Shown in pieces: positions 37,801-49,000 of a DNA stretch of 64,000 bases; position 1 is the stretch's first letter; every line of letters starts with the position of its first letter. The stretch is taken from NCBI GenBank assembly GCA_032209605.1, contig JASFXZ010000001.1:27780619-27844618 (forward strand), in the 5' to 3' direction. A program made the position numbers and the translations under genes. The stretch is from Mactromeris polynyma (lineage: Eukaryota; Mollusca; Bivalvia; Venerida; Mactridae). The notes below the pieces were generated by a model that had not been told where the DNA came from, did no database searches, and saw only the letters and a program-made list of their open reading frames with translations.

Positions 37801-40749
37801 ATTATTTGAAATAAAAATGTTGACCTAATTAATTTGAATGAACAAGGTTCTATTGTACATGTATTTACAAAATGATGTGGTGGTGACGATAACAACAAAG
37901 ATAAAATCAGTTAACCTCGGTCATTCTTAAACAATTGTTTGTTTGAGATACTCCTACCCACATCATTTGGGGTCAGCTAGTAGGTTGATTATTGTACAAG
38001 TTTCGTTTCACTTTAATAAACAAAAAATTAAGGCTGCAACAAAATAATTTGAGTCAATTTCGATGGGTAAGTCAGGTTTTAGAAAACAAATTGAGCTGCC
38101 CCTCGACAATACTTTTGGTTTTAAATGAAAGTTTAAAAATACATCTGTTGGGAAATGTAAATATCGGAAAATTGACTTTTTGATCACTAATACAGGTTTT
38201 GTTGTGGCATCGCTAGGATTGCCACATTCCGGAATATATACATGTACAGTGTGGCATCGCTAGGATTGCCACATTCCGGAATATATACATGTACAGTGTG
38301 GCATTGCTAGGATTGCCACATTCCAGAATATATACATGTACAGTGTGGCATCGCTAGGATTGCCACATTCCGGAATATATACATGTACAGTGTGGCATTG
38401 CTAGGATTGCCACATTCCGGAATATATACATGTACAGAACAATCTCTATAAAGCAACATTCCGAGGGAGATGCAAATTTGGCTGTTATTGAGATGTTTAT
38501 GGTCTAAAGAGGTTAAATTGGATGTTATTTGTTTCCCCGCAGGAAAATTGATAAGGTCATTGAAGATAATTTGTTGTTTCAGAGAGGATCACTCAGAGAA
38601 GGTTGTATCCTCTGTATATGATTTTATTTCAGTATGAATGCTATGACATCAGTTGGTCAAGCCAGTGTGGCTTATCTGGCAGGTTATTTAGTGGACAACT
38701 ACGGTTACCTTGTGCTAGAAGTGTTATTTATAGCAAGTATGTCTGGTGAGTATTACAATGCCCCAACAAGAAACTGGTTCCCTGGCAAATGGTCAGACAC
38801 ATCCATGTATACTCAACCAGTGTTGCTTTTCACCTGTCAAACATGGTAAATGGATAGACAGCATCATGGTCGGTTCGGGGGGGGGGGGGGCATGTGTCCA
38901 AACCTCGCTTAGATTTTGACAAAATAGGGTTGTCCATATGTAATCCTAGATCAAGAGATGGTGCTACATTCAAGAGCCTCACTGTTTTTGTCCAAAATTA
39001 GCATATTGCATTACAAGAAAATGCATTGTATTGCAACAATCTAGGGACTCCAAAGTCTGATTTAGATCAGCTGCCTTACCAGGAGCCAGCCCCGCCCCCC
39101 CCCCCCCCCCCCCAACATAAATCACTGGATCAGCACATGCACTGTGTCATATCTGCATTGCCTGCTGAGAAGGAAACAAAAATAAGTATAAAGTTTTGTA
39201 TGGACTCGTCCAATGTCTATTTATAATAATATAATCATGTTGGTAAATAACATGTTATCTTGAAAATAATAGTCCCCCCCCCCTGTGTCTCTTTCATTCC
39301 AATCAAGCCAAGTATTTATGATTCCCCTCCACTCCACTGCTGTGGGGAGCCATATTGATGTTTCAGCACTTTTAGTCAGATTATTTTATGGCCCTTTAAT
39401 AATGAATATTGGCTTGGGGGAAGACATACAAAGTATTTTTTCAGAAAGAAGCTGTAGTTGATAGTTGCAAATTGTTACATTAGCAACCCACCTACTTAAT
39501 TATCAACACCATTACAATTTGTTTCAGGAATGATACTACATTAAGTGCATTTTTCAAACAAACACTCCCTGTTTATACATTGCATCATTTTCATGTTTAG
39601 AGAAGAGATGTGTATTGAATAAATAAGACAGTATATTTTCAGCTTCGCTGATACTAGGAAGTTGCTTATACCTCATAGATTCATCAAGAAGTAAGATATT
39701 TTCTTCAAATTAAGCCTAGCTCTCTGCACTTGAATTCATTATTAATAATTTGTTTCCAACTTATTTTGGATCAGTATGATACAGAGTGGATACAGCTTAT
39801 GCATCCGTCCATTCGTCCCACATTCATATCGGCACTATTTCACAGCAGACACTTACTGACGGGAACATTTACTGGCCTTTCACAGAAAAATATAGTCACC
39901 ATGTGACTACCATTTGACCTATGAAAATGCTAGAATCTTTCTGGTCTTGTAACTACCATTCGACCAATAGAAATGCTATAATCTTTCTAAACATGGAGCT
40001 ACCATTTGACCAATGGAAATGCTAGAATCACTCTTGACATTATTATAACAAGCGTAAGAGAAAGACCCGTCACTACTGTAAGGACATAAGAATATTTCAT
40101 TTTAATAGAGTTTGGTTCCAGTTTTAACAGGTCAATCAAGTATTGTTATTTTCATTCTCTTTCAAAGATATACCCGTTTGTTGTTACAGATGGAATTCTG
40201 AATCTCAGTGGAAAAGATCGGACAGCAAGACTTGAGTTAAGGTAGAGCCTTTCATATTTACCATTGCTTTGAAATTATGTCATATCTTCCCCTTAGTACA
40301 TATCGCTAGTCTAATGAATTGTTTTCTGTAGAAATTTGAACATGAATATGTGTATGACCATTTTTGGCCACCATAATTTATATTTAGAATGGGAGTAGTC
40401 CAAACATGCATGTAGTGATATAAATCCTTGGCAATTTCAAAAACAAGGATTGCCTTGCATTCATCTTCAATTTTGTCGCTAATAAAACATGCGACTACAA
40501 ATAAAAAAATTATAATAATTTTTTTGAAAGAAAATGTCTGTTAAACTATACAATATAGAGTGAAAGTACATACGTACGTCTGGTGTTAGTCATGTGCGAC
40601 CACTCTTGATATAACAGGTCTATAAAATGTTTGATATACTGACAGACTTGCCTTGTGATGATTGATAGATTTGAAATATATTTTTCAATTTCAGAAAGTT
40701 GAAAATGAATAAGGAGACAAAACAAGCCAATGAACCTGATCAACCATGA
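28880..40749 (+). CDS. MFSD1: MFSD1-like major facilitator transporter, paralogue B
   Basis: Fourteen coding exons join in frame to 566 aa: 28880-29294, 30144-30352, 30865-30932, 31513-31621, 32541-32637, 33060-33170, 33571-33682, 34312-34368, 35017-35173, 37103-37200, 38633-38745, 39643-39690, 40190-40241, 40695-40749 (stop TGA). Exons 2-12 have the same lengths and phases as in paralogue A except exon 6 (111 against 105). Family signatures: DYFCVDEPAAL, GGFLIDKVFGNRIG, INLVFGLKTSMARV, FPVQYWLI, GYLIDKFGRS, ATMWPMISYV and GTAYG. Twelve membrane segments are expected. The cytosolic N-terminus has EREPLI (residues 9-14), matching the [DE]xxxL[LI] acidic dileucine lysosomal sorting motif, then three NVQRL repeats. 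Vertebrate MFSD1 is a lysosomal dipeptide exporter; the same role here is inferred. No canonical AATAAA was seen just after the stop. Confidence 0.9.
33775..34112. repeat. about 21-bp minisatellite, about 16 copies
   Basis: Alternating units TTATAAAGATGTGCTTGATG and TTATAAAGATGTGCTTCGATG repeat almost perfectly, with single-base indels between two unit lengths. It lies in intron 7 of MFSD1-like B. Confidence 0.95.
36072..36783. mobile_element. 712-bp fold-back element with TA target duplication
   Basis: The element starts TGGTGGCATGTTTCTGTCAC and its reverse complement starts TGGTGGCATATTTCTGCCAC. Similarity continues inward almost to the centre near 36425, so nearly the whole element is one long hairpin. 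TA flanks both sides (36070-36071 and 36784-36785), as for Tc1/mariner-type insertions. It has no coding potential. The interior is rich in TTAACTAGATAATTATGTGG-like words that themselves repeat. It lies in intron 9 of MFSD1-like B. Confidence 0.8.
37406..37552. repeat. small hairpin MITE-like element
   Basis: Outer arms CTATATGACGTACACAC and the complement of the right side (CTATATGATGCATACAC) pair, as do inner arms AGTTCTCTCCCTTTATCCCTA and TAGGGATAAAGG...AGAGAACT around 37456-37512. The whole about 145-bp segment folds on itself. It lies in intron 10 of MFSD1-like B. Confidence 0.6.
38205..38437. repeat. 47-bp minisatellite, 5 copies
   Basis: Unit beginning TGGCATCGCTAGGATTGCCA and continuing CATTCCGGAATATATACATG. 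The five copies are nearly identical. It lies in intron 10 of MFSD1-like B, upstream of exon 11. Confidence 0.95.
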
Positions 40750-41006
40750 TGTTAGAAGAGCATGTAATGAGATCAACTTATTTTTGACCCATAAAAATTA
40801 ACCTCAAGTTAGTTGTGTAAAGATTGTGACAAACATCTCTCTGAAATATGAATGTAACATCTTAACAGAAACATACAATGTAAGCTTATACGTGACCAAA
40901 TTGGTTTAGAATTAAAATGAGATTTGAGCATGGAGACTGATCTCAAGTTTATAAACATTGAGCCAAGAAGTACAGTTACAAGCAATGCCCTAAAGTCATC
41001 TTCTTC

Positions 41007-41390
41007 TTAATATATAGTACATATCCCACTCTGGGGCATCGTCGTACAAGGTGTATTTCTAAAGGTGTTGTGCAGCGTACAAATGTGTAGATAAAAAAGA
41101 AACAATAAAAACAGGAGAAAAACAGTATGTCTCTTCAGTAAGTAGCACACAGCAACACCCCTCTTGAAGGCCTCCAGGCTGTCAAGTGTGGTTAATTGCT
41201 CAGGTAGCTGGTTCCACATTTTGATCGCCGAAGGAAAAAAGGAGTGCTTCTTGACATCAGTTTGGCAGAATGGTAGGTGGAATCTGTGTCCGTAACGTGT
41301 CCACCCAATGTCAGTTGATGGAAAAATTGGGCCGTTGGTATATCAATGAGGCTGTGTGTGATGCGATAAACCATTACCATCTTGGCTTAA
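41007..41390 (-). pseudogene. non-LTR retrotransposon 3' end (reverse transcriptase C-terminus)
   Basis: Minus-strand frames give VYRITHSLIDIPTAQFFHQL, HVTDTDSTYHSAKLMSRS, and after a frameshift HSFFPSAIKMWNQLPEQLTT followed by LDSLEAFKRGV. This order is the conserved tail of reverse transcriptases of the CR1/L2/jockey-like LINE group (the SFFPxAIxxWNxLP block). Upstream RT sequence is missing, as expected for a 5'-truncated LINE insertion. It lies about 260 bases downstream of the MFSD1-like B stop codon, in opposite orientation. Confidence 0.75.
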
Positions 41391-43069
41391 GTCGAACTTA
41401 AATTTGAGATTTACAGGTTAAGCAACATCTCGGTGAGATATTAGCCAAACTTCAGTCACTTGTAACCAATCTGTTAATAAATGTTGTGAACCTATTTATG
41501 CGACTTATGTTTTTTTGTTCTAGTTTGTTCTGATGAGATGGGGGCCTTAAATGTTTTAAACATCAAGCTTTTACTGAAAGTGTTTACTATTCCCACAATA
41601 TCGCTTTGTCTGAGGACCCTAAAGAGGTAAAAAATGATTATGTAGGTAACCAACATCTACACTTCAGACTGACCATGAGTATGAAGTTTCCTTCTTAATC
41701 CCTAAAAGTGTGAAAGTAGTTCCTGACACAAAGTTTTGCAATGGACCAACCGATGGTTAAACAACTCCTAAATACGATTCAAACTTCATAGGCAGATACA
41801 AATCAATAGGGGTTAAAAATATTCAAGCGAGGCCAAGCTTCCAAAGAGGGGATGTTCACAGAGGTTTCAAAATAATGAAGAACAATACAAATAACACATT
41901 TTAGAAATGTATATACCGGTATATGCATATTACAAAACAACACAAGCAACATACGATAATAATACAATCACATTCTTTGGATATAATTTGTTCACAATCA
42001 AACATACAAAAACAAAATTATTCGAAATTATCACAATACAATCTGTGACTCGCATATTCTATATGCAGGTTCTAAATTTCATATCACCCCAGTATTTGTA
42101 CAATATAAAGTATGATTGACTGGAGGATATAAGAGCATACCTGCCCTCACTGACAGTCTGTCTGAGGAAATTGGGTGAAGGACTGACCAGGTAATATGCT
42201 AAGGCGTTTTCCAAAGAACTGCTTCAAGTCTTAAGATCACTATGAACAGAGTGATAAAGTTTGGTAGAGATAGAAGTATTGCCTTTCCAAAACAGTCAAA
42301 ACTAGAGCACCTACAGTGTTAATTGTAGCAAAACAGTCAAAGGGCAGTAACTCTGGACTGTTAGAGGCAATCTGGCTGATTATCATGCATAGGGGCAGTA
42401 TTTGAGCCTCGACTGGTGTCGCAACCTGTCGCCAACTAATATCACCACTAAAGGAAAAGAAAACACACCTGAAACAAAAGAAATACATTTGCAGCATCAA
42501 ATTGGCTGTGCCATAGGCAACATACATATTGGGGAAAATATCACAATTAGCACCACAGAGGAACATCAGAAAAACACGAAAAAATGTCACAAAAACTGGT
42601 GATAATTTGGTCAAGTTTGACCCATCACAAAAAAATATCCACAGATACAGGGCCCTTAAAGTATGCAGAATAACTAACCAGTGCCCTGTCAGTGAGAGTA
42701 GGGCTGCAAAGGGGTCATACACCCTTTTTTTCACAAAAACAAAACTGAAAATCTGCATCCATATTTGACAGCTCGGGTTATGAACCCCTAGATTCGCATT
42801 TCAACATAAAAAACACTAGGTCAAAGGTCAACCGCAAGTCAATGTGAACTATTAACTAGAAAATGGATCTTGACCTAATTCTAAAACCATCATTATTAAT
42901 TATAATCATACCCAAAGGGAATCAAGTCATCAAAACATTATTCCTCATTTTAACTAGGGCCAATTGACAAGCACCACCAGCAAATTAATATACTGTTGTC
43001 ATAGCTTAATTTTTAGGCCCATAAATTATGTGATGAAGATTTAATAAGAACTAACAAAGTTAGAGAGCT

Positions 43070-43455
43070 GAAAGACGACACACGCCAGTAGGAACTAGAC
43101 GACACACGCCAGTAGGAACTAGACGACACACACCTGAATGAAATAGGCAACACACAATAGTTAACTAGTCGACACACACCAGTATGAACTAGATGACACA
43201 CAATAGTATGAACTAGACGACACACACCAGTTTGAACTAGTCGACAGCACACCAGTTTGAACTAGACGACACACACCAGTTTGAACTAGTCGACAGCACA
43301 CCAGTTTGAACTAGACGACACACACCAGTTTGAACTAGATGACACACAATAGTATGAACTAAACGATTCATACCAGTATGAACAAGATGACACACACCAG
43401 TATGAACTAGACGATACACAATGGTATGAACTAGACAACACACACCAGTATGAAC
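43070..43455. repeat. 24-bp satellite, about 16 copies
   Basis: Unit of the form AACTAGACGACACACACCAG plus TATG, with variants (AATAG for CCAG, TTTG for TATG). The 24-base period keeps minus-strand frames open, giving repeated SSYW/RLVHTGVC-type peptides. These are artefacts of the repeat and not a gene. Confidence 0.95.
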
Positions 43456-43987
43456 TAAACTACTATCAATATGCCATAAACAGAGTATAGTTTGGCAAAG
43501 ACATAAATACAAATAGAGATATATCAATAACACAAACAAACACAGTAGGCATACTTCACTTCTACTGGCAAATGAGAAATAATACTTGTAAAGCAAAAAT
43601 TGGCAAGGCGATGAAAAATCACCGAAACAACAAATACACAAAAAGCATCAGTTTGTTCACAGTCAACAATTACACATTTCAAGCTAGAAAGTAATGTTTC
43701 AGTTGTTTGCATCACAATATCAAACAATACAACATTAAGGGGGTAGTGCAACAAATAAGGCATTGGCTGTTCAGACTAGAGGATCTTGCTTCGACCTCAC
43801 AAGACACCAGTGCTGGTTTTCCCAAAAAGGCAGACTTTGAATAAGCATGATTTATACACTCGAATTTAATAAATTTGTGTGCATATAAACAATGACAGAG
43901 TGCAACCTGTATATTACATGACAGACATTTAATACAATAAACGCAATAAGCTATATAGACTACAACAAACTAATTTTCTATTTTTAG

Positions 43988-44870
43988 TAGGGATGTCAAC
44001 GAATATTTGAATATTCGTTCATAACTTCGAATATATACTTAATAAAAACTTGATGAAAAATAAAAATTGTTGTTTGTTTATTTATTTGCCGACCCCGATT
44101 TGTGTAAGAGAGTAATAAAGGTTGTTGTTGTTGTTGAAATAAATGCGCTTGTAAAAGTGTCATTGTGTATATTGGGGGTGCTAATATAATTGTATATCGT
44201 TGGGGTGATGACGGTTTGTCTCTTTCGATAATCCGTTAATTACTGACCGTTTGAAACAGTTTGATAGTCCATAGTGTAAAATAGAAGAAAATAGGGGTAA
44301 TTTTGTTGTTGACGAAAGGTGTAAAAAGTAGGCAGTTAAAACCAACGACAGGGACTTGAGTTAATGACACGCTTTTTAATTAGGGAAGATCAAAGCTGGA
44401 ATTGTGAAAAGAAACATGCCGAAAAAATGGGGTGATGGGAAACAACATAATTTGCATACATTGTACTACTTTTTCACGTAGATCGTATCATCCAATCAAA
44501 ATGACTGTTTAAAAACATTTTATTCAAAGTGCTACGAGTAAATGCATTTTATTTGGTTCGATTTTCAATTAAGTACTCAATATTCAAAAATAAGACAACT
44601 TTAGACAAATATTTTTGTCTCGACACTTCACAAAGATATTCGTAAACACGAATGTTGACATTCAGATGATAATCTATTTACTACAATAACTTCATTCGTC
44701 AGAGTCTTAACTTCCAGTGAAAACGAAAGTAGAATACACGCAGCACTTAAGGAAATATGATTTTTTTTTTAAATTGTCTATTAAAGTTGTGACGATCGAA
44801 TATTCAAATATTCGTTCGAAAGGCTGAACGAATATTCAAATACCTGATTTGCTATTCGTTGACATCCCAA
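43988..44870. mobile_element. non-autonomous hAT-like DNA transposon with 8-bp TSD
   Basis: Terminal inverted repeats: left TAGGGATGTCAACGAATA at 43988, right (reverse complement ending 44870) TTGGGATGTCAACGAATA. An exact 8-bp direct repeat ATTTTTAG flanks both ends (43980-43987 and 44871-44878), the target duplication length of hAT elements. Subterminal GAATATTCAAATATTCG-type palindromes are present. There is no transposase frame. The 883-bp copy is probably mobilised in trans. Confidence 0.88.
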
Positions 44871-44904
44871 ATTTTTAGCTATATCCCTAGTATGGAAAAG
44901 GCCT

Positions 44905-45070
44905 ATGGTTTGAGACCAAACTCATGACGTAGCCTTGCCATTGGTCGATCTGAAGACGGATCATAGAAACAACCAATCAGATGCTCTGCTGAGACTGGTC
45001 TACAATCTCAACCAATCAGATGCTCTGCTGAGACTGGTCTACAATCTCAATTTTAAAACCCCAGACCCAA
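44905..45070. repeat. CCAATCAG-containing dispersed repeat with internal 39-bp duplication
   Basis: The block AACCAATCAGATGCTCTGCT plus GAGACTGGTCTACAATCTC occurs twice in tandem (about 44973-45050). Similar sequences (CATTGGTC ... AACAACCAATCAGA ... TCTC) are found near 31390-31480 (inverted) and 32880-32990, so this is a dispersed family, possibly a small MITE. Confidence 0.55.
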
Positions 45071-46064
45071 TGATCTACAAACTTGAGGATATAACAAGTG
45101 AACATATATGCTAATTCAAATATGTAACAAATAAATTTAACGTAAGTAAAAATTTGCTTTGATAATATAAGGAGCAATGAAATGAATTTTTAAGCACCTC
45201 ATGTTGTCTACTGACAGACAAATAAAAATTGCACTCACAAAAAGAAAAACTTGGATCAGTTAATCAATAAACAAAAATAATCTTTCTGACAATTTTATCA
45301 ATACAAAAAGCCAGGTGATAAACACCCACAAAACATCATTAAAATATTTAACAAAAATATGCTTTCTGATAATGCATTCATTACAAAAAGAGAGTGACTA
45401 TACATCCATATAGTGCCATTATAGTATTAAACAATAATATGGTTTTGAGATTACAAAGCCGATAAGACTTTTTTTCAACAATGAGACATAGAGAAAAATC
45501 AGTTGAAGCAAATGTTTTTTATTTGAGCCCTCTAACATTCAAACAGTAATCAACACATAACTTATAACAATGAATCACGTCGAGTACAATAATAAAACCT
45601 GGTAGTTGTATACTTTCAGAATCCTTGACTGCTGCATTCTGGGACTGGTTTCCAAATCCATTTTTAACCTGGACTGGTACCCACGTATACTCTCAATGTT
45701 GATGTACAATTGTATGCAGTAATTCTAAAGGTCAAAGTTAACTGGAAGCGACAAATGTGCATGACAGAGAAAGCCTACATGATCACAAAATTCACAATTA
45801 AAGAACACATTTCCCAGTTACCAGCAGTGGACTAGTTGTACAAGACTGTTAACAATCGGTTATAAACCAGTTTATATAATAACCTTGAGTCCAGGACGCA
45901 ATCTCAATAAAAATGCTAGGTATTTAAACAAAAGCTGCAGTTACAACCACAAGTTATTCTGACCACAATATGGATAATGAAAATTGCCTAAGATACCATA
46001 CAATTCTCACATGAACTAGGTAAGAAAGGAAGGTCTGGAATGAAGCCTGCATGCAGGGTGAAGG

Positions 46065-49000
46065 TCATGACGCGGCTTGTTGTGACGGTACGAGAGGATA
46101 CAACGGAGGAACTCTACTACTTATCTTCTTCATCTGCTCCTTCACTTTCATGAACTGTCGTTTAAATTCTAAACCATCTCCCTGAAACAGAGAACACAAA
46201 TCATTGTGAAATCTTCCATAGCTGGATTCAGCAGGGTGGGTGGGGTAATGCACCACAATATATATATACGTAGATGTAGATTGATTAATTTCGTAACGGA
46301 TTTGTAGTCCAGTGGTAACGCGCTGGACTTGTAATCCAGGGATCGCAGGTTCGATTCCCCGCTCCATCACTGACAGTACTAACAGTCTTTCTGACGAGAC
46401 TTTGAAAAACCGAGGTCCAGTGTATGATGCTGAACATCGAGCACGTAATAGAACCAGGGGTGCTTCTGGAACTGGGGCATCTCCTGTATCATGCACTAAC
46501 CTCCAAAAATCTAAAATGACTAACATTCTTCTGGAGGCGTCGCCCGTATGGGAAACCGATGGCGACGATAAATAAACGCAAATACAACAGACTAGTTTCA
46601 CTTTAACCCCATCAAGTTGTTCAACAGTAACCATTATATAAGCAACCTGACAACTTGCTGACATCACCCAGCAGCAGAGACCCAAACACACAACTGTAGA
46701 TGCAATATCTTCAGCCAAATCATCATGGACAGCCAAGTCCATTCAGTGGTTTCAAATTAATGACCTTCTGACCACATTTCAAGCATTAGGCACAAACTAC
46801 TGTATGTCAGTGTGGGTACAGATGATGTTACAGCAGTTTTGCACCAAACTCTTGTCAGGAGCAAAGCAGCAGGACAGAATATAAATACACTGTTCAAACA
46901 TAAGCTTGTCTTTGAAACCTTGTTTGACAGTACATTTTGTATTTCAGTTTTTCCAATAAGTACAGTGTCGGGAAAAACAACCCTCAAAGTGAGCTAGATA
47001 CTTGAAATTTGCATTGTTAACATCATTGTTGTGCTTTTTTTCTGCAAAATATATTGGTACATGTTTATATGTAAATACTTGTATTCACAATACTTAAGTA
47101 CATGTACTTCAAAGTCCTCTTATAATGCACTTGTTACTGATATTTCACTCCAAGCTATCACCCCGTCTGACCTATACTATTTATGAGCCTTGCAAACTAT
47201 TGGTTTACGAAATTGATATCAATTTTCAGTAAATATAAAATAAGCGGGCCATGATGGCCCTATATAGCTCACACGAGTACTTAAGTTTGCAAGTTTAACA
47301 TTTTTACAAAATGTGTTTGGTAATGTGATAACACTGTCAAATAAGATAATTTTGACTCGGTCAAGGGTATTACAGGACCATTATTGACTTTTGTATTTAT
47401 TTGATTGAGCAGAAGTATGTACTCCAAAGTTGAGAGCAATACTGAAGAGTTGAGAGCAATACTGAAGAGTTGAGAGCAATACTGAAGTCAACGTTTACAT
47501 AAAACAAGAAAATGAAACCATGGGAGTGTTAACAAGGTTTTTCTATGATTTGAAATGTGACCTAGTTTTTGACCCAGATGACCCAGTTTAAAAGATGACC
47601 TCAATCTCAATAAGACAAACACTCTTGACTAAGTTTTGTAACTATCTAAAAAGCAAACATTTGACACATGGCTCAGGCAAGCTAAAACCCATCCTGTTTT
47701 TTTCAATCAAAAATGGACAACAATCTAGCAATTAATTCATTACAGCTGTAAGTGTAGCCAATAATAATTATTGTGGTCTACCTCTGGTATTTGAATGCTT
47801 GGTTATACTACAAGGTCTTTGAAATATGTTTTTAATTGCTCGCTGAAGGGATTGCAATCAGAAACAATGTATGTGCCATTTGTGTAAATTCTCCAAATAT
47901 TTAATGGGAAGATGCTTCATCAAACCTCATAAAGCTATAAGAAAATTATGTCTACCAAAAAATCCATGAAATATTCACATACATGTGAACCTTTTCAGAA
48001 GGCAAATTGGGAGATTGCACCTGAAAAGTTGGATATTAAGACTGAAAGCGGGAGATTTTTCTGTGGCTGAAATCTAGTCAATATGTCTATAACCACATCA
48101 TGATAAAGCTGTTAATTGCAATATTCCATGAATGAACTCGTGTTCTTGGTGTCATCCCTATAAAGAAGTGACCAATTAACAATTTTACTGCCAATTGTCA
48201 TATCTGAATACAATAGAAACATGTGAAATTTTAATAAACATCATGACAAGCGGGGGTCATGTCGTGTTTTGATCAGTGTTGCCAAGCGCTTATTTCATGG
48301 TTGAGAGCATCTATGTAACCCTGAAAATGTGGTATGTACAATTTTCTGACTTGTATCCCGATTTTACCACTTCTTGTTATCAGAAAAATACCCCGTAACA
48401 AAAATTTACGACGTTTACTCTCGAAATCGGGATATCACGGGATGTCAAATCAGGGATTCTCCCGTGGAAATCGGGAGAGTTCAAGTGTATGTATTCACCC
48501 AGCCTTTTTAAAGATGAAGAAATAGCCAATATTTATACAGATTATTTAAGGCAAAACATCAGTTCTGAGTTCATATTTCACTGAAATTTGCCAATTTAGA
48601 ATTCCCTCATGAATCTTGTTTAACATCGTGTTATTTTTACTAACCTTTGACAGTCTGAAATCCAACAACAAATTCTCTCCCATCTCCATAAGGCAAGCTT
48701 TGAACACCAGCAACATTCCACGTTTATCTTTCAACGTCAACGTAGTCTGCAGACAAAATGCGTGATAAATCAAAACTGTCAAACTTCATTTATTATCAAG
48801 GTTCAAGTTTTTAACTTGAGATTTGTCTCCAGGCTAAATTTCGTACGTTTGTTTAAGTATTCTTGAGTCTATTATGAAATAAACAATACAATATTCTGAA
48901 AAAGACAACAAATCTGAACGTTGCATTGAAACATAAGTAATATATGTGACCAAAATAAGGAGAGAATAAAATTGAAATTATAAAATAAAAATATTCTCAA

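Noticed and set aside
42240..42758. 172-aa minus-strand frame, hydrophobic
   Set aside because: Low-complexity Phe/Cys/Leu-rich composition from A-rich plus strand, no recognisable domain or splice structure.
43013..43763. Long minus-strand frames with repeated Val-His-Thr and Cys-Arg-Leu-Val peptides
   Set aside because: Generated by the 24-bp satellite; no start context, splice sites or family similarity.
46296..46370. tRNA-Thr gene
   Set aside because: A and B boxes and the anticodon arm are good, but the acceptor strands do not pair and a SINE-like body follows.
46065..46742. 225-aa continuous minus-strand frame as a single exon
   Set aside because: Only 46181-46065 is the last CHEK1 exon; the rest runs through the intron and an antisense SINE, and a clear acceptor precedes the exon.
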